Source of the DNA: Berghia stephanieae
Taxonomy: Eukaryota; Mollusca; Gastropoda; Nudibranchia; Aeolidiidae
Assembly (NCBI GenBank): GCA_034508935.3
Contig: CM067445.1
Coordinates: forward strand, 23,081,322 to 23,145,321
DNA length: 64,000 bases
Reading direction: 5' to 3'
Part shown: positions 1 to 13,700 of the stretch, piece by piece
Layout: each line of letters opens with the position of its first letter
Position numbering within the stretch: the stretch's first letter is position 1
Notes under the pieces: model-generated
Database searches by the model: none
What the model saw: the letters and a program-made list of their open reading frames with translations, nothing else
Told to the model about the DNA's origin: nothing
Made by a program: the position numbers and the translations under genes

Positions 1-195
1 GGGCAAAGGGTTAAAGCTTCCAAACAATCCCAATCGTCGTCTATCTCTAATCGGCCCCGTTAGAGCCCCGATGCGCAACTGTCTAAATTTCATTCAATGT
101 GGGGCAAAAGATTTGTTAATAGAATTTAAATCTCGGATATCCCAATTTTTAAAAAATAATAAAGTGACCGTCTTGCTCTATATTATACTTTACAG

Positions 196-384
196 CTCCC
201 AGTAAACACATGGAGACCCTCTTTGCCAATTGGAACTTTTCAATTTCGGAGAAAGACAAGTTGGCAACTCGCATCAAGGAAATGGAAAAGAGCCATAAAG
301 AAGAGATGGAACATAGGATTGACCTAATTAAGTCAGAAATGGAGAGCAAGATGAAGGATGCTGTGGAAAAGGCGAATCTAGAAG
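196..384 (+). CDS. FHAD1: FHAD1-like exon 1 of window
   Basis: Acceptor ...ACTTTACAG before 196, donor GAAG|GTGATA after 384. Encodes a charged helix including EKDKLATRIKEMEKSHKEEM. Ends in phase 1. Earlier exons lie off the left edge. Confidence 0.75.
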
Positions 385-496
385 GTGATATAAAAATGTT
401 TTATATTTTTTCCCTTCATTTTATAGTTTTATTTTCATTTGATTAATATATCAATGATCATCACTTTTAAGATAAGAAATCTTTTCACTCTCTGTG

Positions 497-595
<99 letters not shown>

Positions 596-3075
596 ATTGT
601 TGTTGTTATTTTTTTTTAATGTTTTAAAAAAATGATTACTATTATTATCATCATCATCATCATCATCATCATCATAATCATCATCATCATCATTATAATT
701 AATAATATTATTATTAGTATTAATAATTTTTTTTTTTAAACACCTGTTCTTTTCATGTCAAATTTCGCTTTTGGCAATTCGAATGTTTTATATTATGATT
801 ACATTTTACCTGTGTTTTTGATTTTCTTTATTTATGCTCTCATCTGTTCAGTTTTCAGTTGTGAAATACGCTGGTCAGTGGCATTCTGCTATTGTTATTT
901 ATGCATTCTGCATATATCATTCAAATGTTGATATAAATCGTTGATGTTGTATTAATATGTATATTGTCTTTCCTTTCTTGTCAAAGGAGAGACCAAACTG
1001 AACGTTGCAATTGACGAGATCCGAGCTGCTGAAAACGAGAAGAGAGAAAGTTGCGTGGATATCGAAAAAAGAAAGATTGAAGAGCTTGAGCATGTGATAA
1101 CACAGTTACGAGAGGTTTGTCATTCATTATTCGTTGGTGAAATCATGAATTCTTGACTTATTGTAAAGGTTAATAATGTAAAAAGTCATATCACAATTTT
1201 TATGAAAACTTGAAATATCATCACAAATTATATATATATGTTGGTGTCTAATAAGTAATTGGGTAATTTTCTTATAAATGGTATAGATAATTGCTAAAGT
1301 TAAAGCGGTAGAGCATGAATTCAAATATTTCATGTAAAAATCAATATGTATTAAAATGAAGTCAGATTCATAACGATTGTTAATCTATGCCATGGTAAAA
1401 AATAAAATCATATTTATTCAGTTCCACAACACATGACAAATATGGGTATTTTATTGTAAAACATGGGTTGGTGCAATATTTATGCTTATCTAAAATGTAT
1501 AATTTGTCCTCTTGTTGGGAACTCAGAAGTTGAGTTCTTAGTAAATATAATATGTGGATTGATGTGTAAAGCCTGTCCAAATTATTGAAATGCTGTAATT
1601 TTATCCCTTTTGACCTCTTGTGCGGCTATGTGGTCTTGTGGTATGACACTCGCTTTCAGATCGGAAGGTCCTGGGTTCGAGCCTCGCTCGACACATAGTT
1701 GAGTCCTTGGAGAGGGCTCTTTACTCACATTCTCTCACGTACTCAAGTGTAAAATGAGTACCTGGCCGTTAACAGCATTGTCTCTGTCACCAAAAAAAAA
1801 ATTGTAATATCACCTAACAGGCGTTTTGTCTCATACTACATATTACGTGTTGCTGTTGGTCAGGGACCCTTGTAAAGCGCTTTGAGCACATTGATATTGT
1901 GCTATATAAAAGCTCAATTCTTAATTTTTAAAAAAATCACCAGTCACTTGAGGAACGTAAGCAGGAAGACCAGATTAGACTTGATGAGGCAAAGGACACT
2001 TTGGCAGCTCTGGAAACAATGAAGGCATCAGAGAAAGAACTAAGGTCCCAACTGGAAACTCTAGAACTTGCCCGAGCTGAGGATCTAGACAAGGTATGAA
2101 TTATTTTGGGAATTTACATAAATATTTTCTTTTTTAACTCATAAGCAAAAACCCACAAAGGTTTTAAAAAATAGATATTTATTGAGCATTGTTTGAAAGA
2201 ATAAAAACAAGTCAGATCCAGTGACCACATTTATATAAAACAGACTTATCTAAGGGTCCTTATAGTTGAGCAATGGTTGTGTAGCCTGGACTGTTAGTTC
2301 TGATGGGATGTACTTTGGTCGGACTAAAACCAAATCTAAAGGATAACAAGAAATGACTGACGTCTATTTAATGCTACATTTTTCAGGATGACACTGGTAT
2401 CATGGTTCTTATGGCTCTAAAGGATTTTTCTCCTTTTGAAATTCTTTGGAAACCAAGCAATACAGCAACAAATAAAATGCCAATTTAGGGCATACAACAT
2501 CCCGTAATTAAGATTATTCTCTGTGTTATAACTATTTATATTATTATTTCTCGGGTTACTATGCCACTGACCATTAGCTAGAAATATTTTCCAGCATTAA
2601 TGTAGGTTACATTGAGCAAGCTTTTACAAAATTCTAATGTTAATTCTATATTAAATAGTGATACGTGGTTAACACTAAAGATCTGACCTTCAAATCCATT
2701 TCATGAATATATAAACTAAACGCAATATTTTAATGAATGAAGAGGTCCTTAAGGTTACAAGATGAACAAACTCGGAAAAAAAAAATGACAAAGATATACC
2801 CCTGTCAAGAAGTAAACTTTAATTAGATGAGTACTCTCCCATTCATTATGCATATATCACATAAAACTCTCTATCCAAAATACATTTTGATAATTCACTC
2901 TGATTGTCAAAAAGATTAATTATTATTTTTTAAATTAATATTTAAATAAAACTGAATGTGTGGTATGTTCTTTATTTCTCATGTCTGTGTACATATTGGG
3001 TTTTGGCATCGCTGAATTGGCGAAATGTCGATTATATTAATAGTAGAATATGATTAATAATCGTGGTTTTTATTA

Positions 3076-3121
<46 letters not shown>

Positions 3122-4718
3122 CATTATTATTATTACTATTATTATCATCACCATTGTTATAATTGCTGTTACTGTTATTGTTGCAATCATCATCATCCTT
3201 ATTACTTTACAGTTCGGCGTTGAGAGAGAAGAACTGACTAAACAATACACATTGGATCTCGAGTCATACAAAGAGCAAATAAGGCAACACTCAGTCACCA
3301 TCTGCACCTTGGAGGAGAGGATTCAGAAACTTGTCAAGAAAAACAAAGAGTCCCTGGAGGAAACCAAAAGTGCGAATCTCATTTTTATTTCCAGTATAGA
3401 TCTATGTGAAAAATGCGTTGTATAGTTGTATGCCACATATTTCTTTCTTTTCTTTTCTTTTTAAAATTTGCTACGCTTGAAGTTCAGTGACCAAAATACA
3501 TCCGGTTTTCTGGATTAAAAAAATTTTTTTTTCATATACTCTTATTTTTACCTATTTTATTTCTTTCCTTTTCTTATTGATATTTACTTCAAATAACAGA
3601 ATAATAAACAGCATGTTATTTTTTAAAGACTACTCACAATTGGTCACAAAACTTTGTGCTGTAATTGCATCATTGTGGCAAATTCACGTTTCAACCAATT
3701 TGAAAGAGATCAAACATTTCCTGATTTTTAGGATTCATTTGGCAGAAGTTAATGACCACTTGCTCACTTCACCATGATATGATTCAGGTGTGATTTACCT
3801 GACCACAAGCCTTTGTAAATTTATCGCTTGACGCTTTCTTTAAAATGCAACACAATACTAGCCGATGATATCTGAAAGAAGGTAAAAAGTGAGTTTTTGC
3901 TAGTAAAGCTCAAACAAATGGTCTCATTGGTTGTTCCAGTGAACAAAACTCACTGTTTACTTTCTTTTTAGTGGTCATCACCCGGTATTGATGTAATGTT
4001 GTGGTCAGTGTCTTTTGTTTGTTTGTTGCTTTAGGTCTCTTCCAACACAATTGAGGTTATATGAGAGACCGCTGAAACAAAAAAAACAAGCAATCTAACA
4101 AAAATAGTACAAATGTAAATCAAAATCATAACCTAAAGATATCATAAGCTAAATTATAAATAACCAAGAACAAACAGGCAGAAAAAAAAATATCCCCTGT
4201 CAAAAATACAATCACAAACCAAAGAAGCAGGATAGGCTAGTAAAGAGAAGAAGAAACGACATCACTATCGGATCGTACACCCATGCGAACATCATAGGTA
4301 TATGATTCAAGGGTGATGCTCCCATCCAACCACCCGCTGGTCAGTGTCAGTTGCAAGATTATGGACAAATACTGTAATTGCATCATTTCAATGTACTATT
4401 ACTAAATGAAATAAACTGTACTGCATGAAATAAATATGATTCTCTGTTGCCTGTTAAAGAAAAGTGTAGAATAGCGTTGTGAAGTGTCTCAAGTATGATG
4501 TCATCCAGGTAACTATGCTATATGCACATATTCGTTTATTTTTTATCCATAGGGTTAAAGTCTGCCAAACCAGCTCCCCCTCCAAAACCAAAAGTTTCGT
4601 TCAACGTCCTCGTGAGGAATTAGCAGCCCTGGAACACGTCGTCAATGCTCTCAGGTGTGTGTCCTATAATGGCTGTGCACCTTGTATCGTGTTCCTTGAC
4701 ATGGGATTGAAGAATCAG

Positions 4719-4752
<34 letters not shown>

Positions 4753-7700
4753 GGCGTGAGTTTAATTGTTTGCATGAGTTGGTTCTAAAAGATACCCGAG
4801 TTTTTGAAATTGTTTTTACTGGTTTTTTGGGGGGTTTTTTTTTAGGAGGGATGTTGAATTCTTTTTTTTTTTTAGAGTTGAAATGTAGCCTATTATTTAT
4901 CGTGCAGTAAATAAGCATCAACAGTTTTTTTTATAAAATAAAGGGTTTTTGTTGTTCTGTTTTTTAAAAAATGTCATTGAGTGGTTATCCTATTTCTATC
5001 ATAATCATAGATCATATCTCATTTCAGGCAAGAAAACACAGTTTTGAAGAAAGAAGTTAGAGATTCACAAGACGTCATAATGGGATTGAGAAGAGATTTG
5101 TCGGGGGCATCTGCTCGCCTCTCTGATATTTCAGGGGAAATGAGCGAGGCTCAGAAACAGGAAATGGAAAGAAATAGGGATCTGTTGAACCAGAGAAGCC
5201 TGGAGATGACAGAGTTACGTCAGCAGATGGTCAAGTTATCCTCTATAATTGATGGACAGAAGGAGGAGATTAAAAAATTGGAAGAGCAGCTTAAGTAAGT
5301 ACATAAGTGGCTTTGGGAATAATGAAGTGTTGATGATGGTGATGATTATTATGATTGTGGTGGTGGTGGTGATGGTGATGGTGATGGTAGCAAGAAATGG
5401 TGGTTGATATAATGTAAAAGTACAAGAATTCAGAGACAGTTACATTGGTTTTTTTTTTCAATAAATTGTTGCAACAAACATTTTGAGGTTTTAATATGAC
5501 ATTTATATTTGGTTTTATTGTAAAACCACATGTCTCTCTTGTCTTCTATCATGTTAAAGATCTCGTACTTATGTCCTGGCTATAAGTTATTGTCAATTTT
5601 GCATCAAGAAGAAAATACACTTCTTGATAATTTCAAATTGGAGTCCAATGTCACTTCTTCATCACTTTTTGCATTTCAGCAAAGAAAAGAAACTAAGTCT
5701 GAAGATGAAAGAGTCACTGGAAGAAAAGAGTACGCGATTATCTCTCTTGGAGGAAGAACTCGCAAGGGAAAAAGAGGAGCAGAAAAAGCAGCTGGATCTC
5801 ATTGACCAAGAGGTAGATATTCATTATAGAGGGAAAAAAAAAGCAAAGATGTTTTGGTATAATGTTGACTAGTTATCCCACAGTACTTTTTGTGAAGTGC
5901 CATTCCATAACATGCTCTTTAGTACAATTCTTATATATTCGTCAATGTGTGCATGGGGGGGGGGGGGGGGGGGGGGGCAAGATTATAAATCTGAGAGATT
6001 ACATCATTCTTCCTCCAATAAACAAGCAATTAAGTTCTGATGTAACCTAGCATTGTACTGAACTTGGCACTAGGGTCTTTGAAAATAAACAAGTCTCATT
6101 TTAACACCATAATTTTGCCCTTTAGCACAATCATGTTAATTTCAAGGTTCATTGTGCGACTATTGGTCATGTTGTATGACACTCACTTTTGGATCTTGGG
6201 TTTAAGCCTCGCTCGGCGCATAGTTGAGTCCTTGGAAAAGACTATTTACTCACATTCTCTCACCATACTCTGGTATAAAATGAGTACCTGGCCGTTAACA
6301 CTGGTGTCTCTGTCGGAAAAAAATTGCATTATCGCCTAACAGACGTCATGTCTCATTTTTTACATTATGTGTTGCTGTTGGTCAGGGAAAGCGCTTTGAG
6401 CATGTTCAGTGGATATTGTGTTATATAAAAGCTCAACTTTTCCTTATCATTTCAATAAGTATCTTTACCACTTACAGTACAGCCCGAAAATCTCGAACAC
6501 GTGTAAATTACCCATTTTATTTACTCTATTTCAACTGTACTGGCAACACGAAAATCTCGAACACTATCGGAGGCAAACACAGAAAGCTTGAACAAAATGG
6601 ACCTTAACTTTCGCATTTGTTGATAAAATTCTTTAGTATTATGTTTGTATTGAATGGAAACGAGAACTGCCATTGTCTCTCGATGTGGCCTTAAATATAT
6701 AGTTTATGCATTAAGCATGCGTACTGTGTGGAGTATATGTAGTTGTGTGTGTGTGTAAGAGAGGGGGTGGGGGGTGCAAAGGAATGGCTGACCAGTGTCT
6801 GATGTACGCAATGCCTCACTCTAATGTGTACTGGTACCAGCAGGGGCTAGCAAGGCAATGATGCCCTGAGGCTGTTACTGTTATTGCATCAAAGAAGTGA
6901 TCAGGGGTGAGGTGAGAAGAGAGGCATAAGAGAGATAAGTAAGAAGTGGTTGGGATTAGGTCAGACCTGCCTACTTGAAAATCTAAAAATTCGTAATATT
7001 TAGGAAATAAAAATTGTAGTCGCCATATTTAACTTTACAGATCAACACTTTGTACTAACAATGATTATGTAACTCAAAAAAATCCTTATAATCATGTAGT
7101 CTGGCGTCAACTTTCATTTTCAATAAGTTTTAATGACTCAGAAATGTTCATGAAGTTTTGAAATTGGAGCCAAAATTTCGTAATTCTACGATTTTTCGTA
7201 GTACTAGGCAGGTCTGGATTAGAAACCAGATTTGAAGGTTAAAGGCGTCGCTTGCCAAGTGTGTAATCAACAATGGGATATGCTGACTTTGTCTTATTAT
7301 AGCATAAGTAAAGGGGAACATTATTCCACCGGTTATTGAATGAAACAAGAAGCACGGAACGCTACACCTCAATATAATGGGACCTCACCAAGACAAACCA
7401 CGGTTTACTGCCCCCCCCCCCCCCCCTCCCCCAACCCCTCGCTCACATTCTTCTTCATATTCTTTGTAAAATACCCAACAAGGAAATCTTGAAAAAACAG
7501 TTATCTCAAACAAACAGGCTCTGTTCCAACTTCGAGATTTCCGTGCTGCTCTGTAGTTCTATATGGTTTACTTTAAAGAATTTTTCCCTTTTCAATACAT
7601 TCAAGGTAATTTATAGGGCAATATGGTTTTCTGATAGAAGCAGAAGAGTGAGGTCTTTGTTCATTTCAGTTGTCAGAAATGGAATTTCTTCAGGCTAGAA

Positions 7701-10700
7701 AGATTGTGTACATTCAAATCAAAAGATAAAAATGATCTTTAATTTTTCTTACAGGGTCGTATCACCTCAGAATTAACCAGTCTTGGAGCCCAATGCCGAG
7801 GGGAGAGGCATGGTCAAATCATAAACCGGCAACGAGAGGCCTTGGCAGAATTGAGAAACAAAGTTAAAAGTTTGGAAACATCAAGACCTCCATGTAAGTA
7901 AACCACTAGTAATTCTTTGGATTAATGTTACTTTTAAAAGACTTAACAAGATTATGCAACATATAATAGGGTTTTTATTTCAAGATTTTGACCAGCATTT
8001 CTAATAAAAAGTGGATTTAATCTCATTGTGCTGACTTATTACATTCGAATGGAGACAAATTGTTTTGAAAGAAATGATATACATTCATTACTTTTCAGAG
8101 CAAAAATTCAAGTAGACTTCATTTCACAGAGCTATCAAAATATAACATATGTACAATTCTTAACATACTTATTATATTTACAAATCGAATGTTTTTATTT
8201 CCAATATCTTAAACTTTAAACTTATCATTAAAGATTAAAAAATAAATAAAACAATAATAATCAGAAGAATTATTATTATTATTATAGCCAATCTCCACCT
8301 AACTTGTTCAATGGCGCTTTACAATAATAGGTGACATGAGAATTTAAAGAAATTAAACGTTACAAATGTGGATGATCTATTAAGTTATGCTGGTACTGAT
8401 GAAATTTGAAAAATGAGATTTTGAAATAGTAAGGTACATGAAATTTAAAAAAATGTTTTAAAATAACTAGGATTAAATATAGTATATGTATATTAAATAT
8501 TTGTCATTCCCTCTCCCACACCAATCGACCAACTGTCATTTAGTGCCTACCCAAGATCAAGCGTTACAAGAAGTGGTTTTACTAAAAAAAGAACTGGCTG
8601 AGATGAGGGTGAACCAGGCCTTGGCGGAGGACAAAGTGATTCAAAGTGCCACCTCCCTAGATCGTGAGATTGGGAAAACACGAGGCTTGATTATGCCCAG
8701 CAATGTGGAGGCTGACATGGAAAGGAGTGCACACAGGGAGACCATGGATGCACTGGAAGCCAGCGAGGCAACAGTAAGTTCTTCATTCCTTTACCAATGC
8801 TATTTACACATTCTTTGTTTTAGAGAAATGTTTAAAGAAGGAAGATTAGTAATAAATGTTCATTTATCACATTCGGTCAATCATCCATTTTCAAACAAAG
8901 TTATTTTCAAAATTGTCAAATAATTTTGATGGTGATTTTTGCTGTGTATTAAATAAAGATGTAGCCTTTCATTTCAATGTTATTTACAGAGAAAAAAAAA
9001 ACACAACTTATGTTGAATTAAAAAATTATTTGTTTAAACATATTTTACATGTTTTATTTCTTTAGAAAAATAAAATAATTGTTAAAAAATTACCAGGTAC
9101 CTTTCAGTTTGGTATTGTTATTTCATAATGATGTTAAGCACGAAAAGATATGAATTTCGTGGTATTTCCGTTACTTACATTATATTATCACTCATTTACA
9201 GTTCTTAACATTACTGAGAGCGATGGCTGCCTCTCTCGATCTGGAAGAGATTGAGGGCTTAAGACCCATGGCCCATATTCCCAAAGATGAAAGGGAAGCC
9301 CTCATAGAGATGAGAGAGATGGCCTGTCAGCTCCTGGCCAATCGTATTCAAGTTCTAAAGGAAAGGATTTCTAGGAAAGATGAGCTCTTAATGGGATATG
9401 AGGATGATCTATCTAAATTGAGGTGAGAAGACAAAAGTAATAAGAGTAAGGGTAATGTGTGGAAAGAATTGCAAACCAAACAATAAAAAACTTGAGTGGT
9501 GGCGTCCTAGATGATGATGATTGTCATGGTCTCAAGTGAGTAAAGAGCTACTCGACTATGCATAAAGATATATGTAGAATGAGGCCCCAGAATTTACTAG
9601 TTACTATAAATGAAAAACAATTAACGATCTGTTTAAAATGAAATAAAAATAATGAGGAAATTTAATTAAAAGAGATAAACAGTGATCGTGGCAGTTACAA
9701 ATAGAGATATGAATATTTTACGTAACTTATGATAATATCTCAGGTTCGTAAGTTTACGTTTCCAGGCAGTTGATGGGCTTGGATGATCTATTCCTCTGAT
9801 AATAGGATTGGACTCGTAAAATTCCACTTCCAGGCAATTGGTAAGAGGTTATAGCGTAGTACAGCGGGCTTGGGTTTGATCCTTGAAGATTATACAATCA
9901 AAGTTAAAAGCTCCGGCGTCTTAATGGTGTAGATATAATATCTACAAAGTCCCAAAAGATAAAAATCTTACAATATATATATAGGAATAGAGTGACTGGC
10001 CGTCCGGCATAGATTGTGGAGAGAAAGTGAGTGTCAAATGTTAGACCTATCAGCTTTTATAATAAGTGGCTACGTGACAGAATGTAGAACGAAAAGTATT
10101 CACTAATTAGAAATTAATTCGAGGGAAGGCTATAAAAGGAAAGACGATCTAATATTAGAAGGTAAAGTTTATCTAAGCCTACCGAAATATAACTGGAGTG
10201 AGATGAATTCAGTTCTTAATAAAATAAAATTTAATAAGATAATTGTGAACAATCTTTACTGTGACACCCCCACCCACGTTTAAAATATACTCTTTAACCA
10301 TTATGGGAAAGATAGATTTTACAAACGGAAGTAAATTTACTATCATGATACTCTAGCATTAATCCATTGTTATGATTTGTGCTACAATTAAATTATTTAT
10401 TAACTAGATATGGAAATGTTTATACTAACGTAGGTATATGAATGGGTGACATAACAATGAAAGATTGTGATTACAAATCATTGTGATGAACAACATGATG
10501 GCAATGTGATTACAAATCATTTTGATAAACAATAGTGATGGCAATGAAGCATGATTAAAGTCGATGATATGAAGGTAATTTACTGAATGAAATGAATGAA
10601 AATGTAAATGAAATATTGACATTTCAATTATTAATCATAGTTGAGTGAAAATTCATAACAATAATAGATAAAGATAAGATTTCCCAAATCATGAATGGGT

Positions 10701-13700
10701 ATGGTATATATATCCAAACAATACTCAATGTTACATTAAGTTGGGTCATCATGTTTACAAATAAAATTATCGAAATTGTGCGTCCTGATTTGGCATAATT
10801 TTCGAGGTAACTAACAGTATGCATGAGAGGTTAAGTTATACCCTTCTCACGTGTTTACACTAATCGAGAAAGTAGGTCGGCGTGAATATTTTCACAGCCT
10901 GGTATGTGAGAGATACTGAAAGTGTAATTTTGCAAAAATAGACTCCACCTTAGTACTCTACTATTATTCATTTTGTTATTTCTTATGTACGTGAGTGGTT
11001 TATGGTCCGTTTCGACCACAAACTCTTTTAGCAGTAGATATCTGCTGAATGTCTTTAAAGCAAAGACGATGGCCAGTCCTTCACGCTCTATTACAGAGTA
11101 TCGTGATTCTCTGACCAATAATTTTCTGCTTGCATATAAGCAAGGCATTAGAGTTCTCTCATGCTCCTGTAATAGTACACCTGCGATGCCCTTATCAGAC
11201 GCGTCAGTTCTTACAACAAATTCTTTTGACATGTCGGGTAATTTAAGAATTGGTTCTGAACAGAGTAATGCCTTTAATTGGTTAAAGCTATTCTGACACA
11301 CTTCTGTCCAAACAATTTTGTTCGGTGACCCATTCTTTGTCAGATTTGTTAGCGGTTGTCGCGATGTGTGCGAAGTTGTAAATGTATTTCCTGTAAAAAT
11401 TTAGGAGCCCAAGTACTTTGCGTACTTCTTTTTTTGTCTTAGGTGGTTGCAATTGTGCGATTTTTGTTTGTTTTTCTGTCTCGGGTGTCTGTGTCCCATG
11501 ACCAACGGTATGATTAATCCTGCATTTGAAGCTTCGATATTAGTAAACATAGGTTGCGACACTGTGTCTCTATCAAAATATTTTTTTAGCATATTTGCAT
11601 GGAATGTCTTTGTTGTGTTGTTAATTTTAATCTCGTAATTAACATTAGATTTTACTGCTGTTATTTTGAATGGTCCTTTCCATGTAGCTAAAAGTTTACT
11701 CGAGTCATCGGGTAAGAGTATTAGTACTTTGTCACCAATCTCAAATTTTCTTGACTTGCTTTTTCGATCGGAGTATTCCTTGTATTTCTCTGCTTTTTTA
11801 GTGACGGATTCCTGTGCTAGCTTACACGTGTCCTCTATTCTGTCTTTCAGGTTTCTTACATATTCGTAAGCAAACATAATTTCGTTATTGTCCTCCTCAT
11901 TCCCTTTACAAATGTCGGCTACTATATTGATCGGGCCGCGAGGTGATCGTCCATACATCAACTCAAATGGGGAGTAGCCTGTAGATTCTTGGGGTATTTC
12001 TCTATATGCAAATAGGATTGCTGGTAAGTATCTGTCCCAATCATCTGGTTTTTCTGCTGACACTTTTCTTAACATATTCTTTAGAGTGCCATTAAATCTT
12101 TCACAAAGACCATTTGCTTGGGGGTGGTAGGGAGTTGTGAATGAGTGTTGGATTCCATGAGTTTCATGGTTTCATGCATCATATGTGATGTAAATTGGGG
12201 TCCATTGTCCGACAGTATCTCATTTGGTATGCCTATTCTAGTAAAAATTGTCATCAATGCTTCAGCTATGTGATCCGATGTAGTTGATTTCAATGCTATC
12301 GCTTCTGGCCACCTGGTTGCGTAATCGACTAGTGTTAGTATGTGTGTATGGTTTCTATCTGATTTTGTTAAAGGGCCTATAATGTCAATTGCAACTTTTT
12401 GAAAAACTTTTTCAATAACTGGGGTTGTCTCTAATGGTAATCTCGGTATTCTGCCTTTTGCGACTCTTCTTTGGCATGTGTCACACGATTTCGCATATTC
12501 TCGGACGTCTTTAGTAATTCCAGGCCATGTGAAATTCTCGGATATTCTCTTCAATGTGGAAGAGCTCCCAAGATGTCCAGAAGTTATTGAATCGTGCGCT
12601 ATTCCAAGGATTTTGTTTCTGTAAATACTCGGCGTGACCAGTTGTTTAGCTATTTTGTTTCTTTTCCTATGTAACCTGAACAGAATATCTTTTTCAATGA
12701 TGTATTCAACTTTTGATTTCGTCCCTTTGTTTGCGATATTGAAATATGAAGTTAAAGTCGGGTCCTTTTTCTGTTCTTCGATGAACGTGTTCCTGTCAAA
12801 TTGTTGTGGTTCTAGAGAAATGGTCATTGGCTTCTCTGTTGTCTTAGTCATCTTTCTTGTTTCTGCTAGACAAGCTGTTTCTTGGGTTAATGACCATTCT
12901 TTTACATCTGTTGGGTTGTCTTTAAGACCTTTTATATTGCCAACAATAACATCAGCGACGGGGTTGGGAAGTATACAGCATTCCACTATACCTGTATAGT
13001 ATGGGGTTTCTATGTACACATTAGCTGTTTCAAAGGTTTCGACTGTGCCACTGAATGTGATGCATTGTACCGTTTTTCCAGTTTTGTCTTCGTCATTGAT
13101 CAAAGATGCTTTTATTCCTACTGTACTGCATCCTGTGTCTCTCAATATTTTGCAATCAGTTCCATTAGCTTTGCCTTCACAAAAAAATAGCGATCCTGAT
13201 TTGTGAGTTTGTGTTAAAAGTGACATACCTTTCACGCAATACACATTTATATTTTCTCCTGACATTACTCGTGTCTGATTATTTACACTTGTTTGGAGTG
13301 ATGCATTTGCAGTTTCTTTTGGATATCCCACGATTTTGTAACATTTGTCTGCTGTGTGGCCTTTCATTCCACAATATTGACATTTAATTATAGGTTTGTT
13401 GGTTTTCTTATACTCAGTATTATTGTCAGTGCTATTTCTTGTTTTGTTTTGATAGGGTCGGCTATGGTCTCTATTGAACTGTTTGTTCCATGGTTTGGTA
13501 CTATGATCATCTTGTTTCACTTGCGTGTTCCGAGTGATTGATCGGCTCGTTCTATTTGAGTACTGAACTTTAGGTGTACCTGGACTCTGAGCAGCGGCAG
13601 CGTAGTATGGTTCCTTCAATGTTCTGCTAAGGGGTGTCAATGGATGTGCGCTGTTAAAGTTTTCTGCGTAGATTTTTAATTTGTCCAAGTTTTCTGGCTT

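Noticed and set aside
1640-1700. tRNA genes at SINE heads
   Set aside because: Each tRNA-like head continues into a repeated body and lacks convincing cloverleaf arms; these are SINEs.
10973-11296. Plus-strand frames across 10.9-14.6 kb
   Set aside because: Antisense shadows of the LTR element.
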